7,197 bases of DNA. Origin: DATKZB01 sp035528235 (lineage in GTDB: Bacteria; Planctomycetota; Phycisphaerae; FEN-1346). Below the pieces are notes generated by a model, which did no database searches, was not told where the DNA came from, and worked only from the letters and a program-made list of their open reading frames with translations. This document shows positions 4,968 to 7,197 of this stretch, piece after piece. The stretch covers positions 1 through 7,197 of the forward strand of contig DATKZB010000355.1 in NCBI GenBank assembly GCA_035528235.1. The letters run 5' to 3'. How positions within the stretch are numbered: position 1 is the stretch's first letter; each line of letters begins with the position of its first letter. Made by a program: the position numbers and the translations under genes.

Positions 4968-6818
4968 TCACATCTCGGCCGCGGTCAGGCGGCGGGAGTT
5001 CCGGCGACGATCGGTCTCCTTCAGGTAGCGTTTCCGGAGGCGGATCGACTGGGGGGTCAGTTCAACCAGTTCGTCGTCCTCGATGTACTCCAGGGCGGCC
5101 TCCAGCGTCAGCCGCCGGGGGGCCTTCAGCACCACCGTGAAGTCCTTGGTCGAGGCCCGCATGTTGGTCAGTTTCTTCTGCCGCGCCACGTTGACGGCAA
5201 TGTCGTCGTCCTTGCAGTGCTCGCCCACGATCTGGCCCTCGTACACCGGCTCGCCGGGCGCCACGAACATAGTTCCCCGGTCGCCCAGTTGGTCGAGGGC
5301 GTAGCCGGTGACTTGCCCGGCCTCGATGGCGACCATGACGCCGGTCGATCGGCCGGCAATCGGGCCGCGCATCCGCTCGTACCGGGCGAAGACGTGGTGC
5401 ATGATGGCCTCGCCGGCGGTGGCGGCCAGCAGCCGGCTCCTCAGACCGATGAGCCCGCGGGCCGGAATGAGGAACTCGGCGTGCACCAGGTCGCCGCGCG
5501 TCGCCATCTTGAGCGACTCGCCGCGCCGGTCGCCCAGCAACTGCATGACGGGTCCGAGGTTGCCACGCGGCACGTCGACCACGAGGTGTTCCATGGGCTC
5601 GGTCCGCACGCCGTCGGCCTCTCCGTAGATGACCTTGGGTTTGCCGACCGTCAGTTCGTACCCCTCGCGGCGCATGTTCTCGAGCAGGATGCCCAGGTGC
5701 AGCAGACCGCGCCCCGAGACCTCCATCTCTTCGTTGCTCTCGCCCGGCGTCACGCGCAGGGCGACGTTCGACTGGAGTTCCTTATCGAGCCGCTCGCGCA
5801 GGTGCCGGTTCGTCAGGAACCGGCCGTCGCGCCCGGCAAAGGGGCCGTCGTTGATGCGGAAGGTCATGTGCAGCGTCGGTTCGTCCACGTGGACGGCCGG
5901 CAGCGCCTTGGGGTTCTCGGGGTCGGCCAGCGTGTCGCCGATGTCCACCCTCTCCAGGCCGACCACGGCCCCGATGTCGCCGACGTCGATGTGATCGACC
6001 TCGATGCGGCCCAGGCCGTCGAACTGCATCAGTTGGCTCACGCGCTGGAGCCGGCGGCCGCCGTGCCGGTCGATCACGAGGACGTTTTCGCCGGCCCGTA
6101 GCGTGCCGGCAAAGACCCGCCCGATGCCGATTCGGCCCACGTAATCGCTGTAGTCCAGTGTGGTGATAAGCATCTGGAGCGGCGCGGCGGCGTCGAAGTC
6201 GGGCGCCGGCACGTGCCGGATGATCGCCTCGAACAGGGCGTGGATGTCCACGCCCCCGGCCGGCCGCGCGCTGGGGTCGGTCGTCGCCCAGCCGTCGCGG
6301 CCCGAGGCGTACACGATGGGGAAATCGAGCGTCGCGTCGTCGGCCCCCAGGTCGACCATCAGGTCGAAGACCTCGTCCAGGACCTCGCTGTGCCGCTCCT
6401 CGGGCCGGTCCATCTTGTTGATGACCACGATGGGCTTCAGGCCGTTTGCCAGGGCCTTGCCGAGCACGTACCGGGTCTGCGGCATGGTGCCGTCGACGGC
6501 GTCGACCAGCAGCAGGGCCCCGTCGGCCATCTTGAGGACCCGCTCCACCTCGCCGCCGAAGTCGGCGTGGCCGGGCGTGTCGATGATGTTGATGTGATAG
6601 TGGGCGCCCGCGCGGTCGGTGTACCGGATGGCGCAGTTCTTGGCGAGGATCGTGATGCCGCGCTCGCGCTCCAGCGGGTTCGAGTCCAGAATGCAATCGC
6701 CCTTGAGTTCGCCCTGGCGGAACTGCCCGCACTGGCGCAGCAACTGGTCCACGAGCGTCGTCTTGCCGTGGTCCACGTGCGCGATAATGGCAACGTTACG
6801 AATCTGCTGACGGCTCAT
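4968..6818 (-). CDS. typA: Ribosome-associated translational GTPase TypA/BipA
   Basis: A complete 616-residue TypA/BipA, close to the family's usual length of about 605-615. All GTPase motifs are intact: G1 AHVDHGKT (13-20), G2 in ERERGIT (50-56), G3 DTPGH (80-84), G4 NKMD (134-137) and G5 SG in YASGRDG (170-176). Domain II follows (about 205-300), then the two EF-G-like domains and the TypA-specific C-terminal domain, with recognisable SGRGLLHLGILLENMRREG and RGLIGLRSR and the C-terminal LTPQSIRLRKRYL. TypA binds the 70S ribosome at the EF-G site and supports 50S subunit assembly and growth under stress such as cold. The ATG at 6818 has GAGAGGTG four bases upstream and begins the conserved RNVAIIAHVDHGK. 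It is transcribed alone from a promoter near 7016-7043 and ends before a strong hairpin. Nothing in the sequence looks damaged. Confidence 0.98.
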   Translation of the reverse strand: MSRQQIRNVAIIAHVDHGKTTLVDQLLRQCGQFRQGELKGDCILDSNPLERERGITILAKNCAIRYTDRAGAHYHINIIDTPGHADFGGEVERVLKMADGALLLVDAVDGTMPQTRYVLGKALANGLKPIVVINKMDRPEERHSEVLDEVFDLMVDLGADDATLDFPIVYASGRDGWATTDPSARPAGGVDIHALFEAIIRHVPAPDFDAAAPLQMLITTLDYSDYVGRIGIGRVFAGTLRAGENVLVIDRHGGRRLQRVSQLMQFDGLGRIEVDHIDVGDIGAVVGLERVDIGDTLADPENPKALPAVHVDEPTLHMTFRINDGPFAGRDGRFLTNRHLRERLDKELQSNVALRVTPGESNEEMEVSGRGLLHLGILLENMRREGYELTVGKPKVIYGEADGVRTEPMEHLVVDVPRGNLGPVMQLLGDRRGESLKMATRGDLVHAEFLIPARGLIGLRSRLLAATAGEAIMHHVFARYERMRGPIAGRSTGVMVAIEAGQVTGYALDQLGDRGTMFVAPGEPVYEGQIVGEHCKDDDIAVNVARQKKLTNMRASTKDFTVVLKAPRRLTLEAALEYIEDDELVELTPQSIRLRKRYLKETDRRRNSRRLTAAEM

Positions 6819-7015
6819 GGCACCTCTCGGAGTATGGAAAATGGGGAAACGTCGGCCGGTCGGAAAAACGAGGCGGCTCAGACGCGAGATGGGTCGTGCG
6901 GCTTCAGCCGATGGGCCACCAGCACGCGCGCAGCAGCCCTCCCTGCCGCCGGTGTGGCGGACGGGATGGACAATACGGTCGCAGGACAGGCGTTTCGTCG
7001 CAACATTGACACACT
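6819..7015 (-). other. Long 5' leader of typA, no gene seen
   Basis: About 190 bases separate the probable start of transcription (near 7009) from the typA ATG. On either strand I see no believable protein gene. Small hairpins are present, such as CCGCC-GGTGT-GGCGG (6946-6960) and CGGC-TTCA-GCCG (around 6899-6910). None matches a riboswitch I know. The length leaves room for leader control, for example of a cold or growth response, but no specific element can be named. Confidence 0.35.
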
Positions 7016-7043
7016 AGTATACCCACACGCGGCGGCAAGTCAA
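7016..7043 (-). promoter_or_regulatory. Sigma70-type promoter of typA
   Basis: On the minus strand TTGACT (7038-7043, five of six to consensus) is followed after 16 bases by TATACT (7016-7021, five of six). This is the best-matching -35/-10 pair in the window and points at typA, with a start of transcription near 7009. Just upstream, AAACGCC (7048-7054) and GGCGTTT (7075-7081) form an inverted repeat that could be the end of a gene beyond the window or an operator. Confidence 0.65.
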
Positions 7044-7197
7044 GCGCAAACGCCGAAGAGCCATTTGCGTTGTGGGCGTTTTGGCGGATGGGGCGAGGTG
7101 ATGGGCGAGGGGCTGGTCCGCGTGGGGAGGTGAGCCGGGGGTCGCGAGGGCGCCGGGTGGCAGGGCGGCCGCGTCGCGCGGACGCTCACGGGGCTGC
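7044..7197. other. Right-edge region without a recognised gene
   Basis: GC-rich sequence upstream of the typA promoter. It holds the inverted repeat AAACGCC/GGCGTTT (7048-7054 and 7075-7081; 20-base loop) and, on the plus strand, GGGGAGGTGA around 7125-7134 that looks like a ribosome binding site. No start with a usable spacing and protein-like frame follows within the window. Minus-strand frames open to the edge are low-complexity Pro/Ala/Arg and not believable. Possibly an ordinary intergenic gap. Confidence 0.3.

Noticed and set aside
3774..6101. 775-codon plus-strand open frame antisense to the acyltransferase and typA genes
   Set aside because: It is the mirror of two well-supported minus-strand genes in GC-rich DNA, spans the gap between them, and its product is Val/Gln/His/Ala-rich with no recognisable domain.
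5782..6732. 316-codon minus-strand frame inside typA
   Set aside because: Arg/Gly/Pro-rich shadow of the TypA frame, which carries intact GTPase motifs.
7125..7197. Plus-strand gene start at the right edge after GGGGAGGTGA
   Set aside because: The only start (GTG inside the motif itself) has no spacing to the ribosome binding site, and the short translation is Arg/Gly-rich and uninformative.

Overview
The window is GC-rich bacterial DNA in which every gene I can support lies on the minus strand. In the direction of transcription (right to left) the order is: the ribosome-associated GTPase typA/bipA (4968-6818); a two-part acyltransferase joining a DUF2156/LPG-synthase-C-like region to a RimI-like GNAT domain (3117-4676); a secreted protein of unknown function (1942-3012); a small GIY-YIG nuclease (1435-1734); a SIR2-like NAD-binding protein with a sirtuin-style cysteine cluster (241-1284); and the first 15 codons of a further gene that runs off the left edge (1-47). 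Composition, small solo genes with their own leaders, and the DUF2156/GNAT and secreted proteins suit an environmental Planctomycetota-like bacterium, but this assignment is impressionistic and no marker here fixes the phylum.

Right part (about 3000-7197): ordinary chromosomal genes. typA has a good sigma70-type promoter (TTGACT, 16 bp, TATACT) about 190 nt upstream of its start, so it has a long leader. It ends before a strong nested hairpin. The acyltransferase gene has its own extended -10 element (TGGTATAAT), which also shows that its long upstream open frame is not translated. The secreted protein follows 104 bp later, possibly in the same transcript.

Left part (1-1941): an accessory-looking stretch. 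Three copies of one imperfect-palindrome element (arms GGCGAGAT[T/G]CTTCG and CTCAG[A/C]ATGACA, with a variable hairpin core) sit at about 128-167 (minus orientation, right arm decayed), 1358-1388 and 1800-1842. They bracket the SIR2-like gene and the GIY-YIG gene one by one. This gives two small gene cassettes, each bounded by REP-like elements, and one of them encodes a nuclease of a family able to cut at specific DNA sites. No CRISPR array, tRNA, rRNA, transposase or integrase was seen.

The most interesting hypothesis is that the GIY-YIG gene and the palindromic elements form a small mobilising unit, comparable in logic to RAYT/REP systems, that has brought or tolerates an accessory SIR2-like (possibly defence) gene next to it. 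This is inference from arrangement only.
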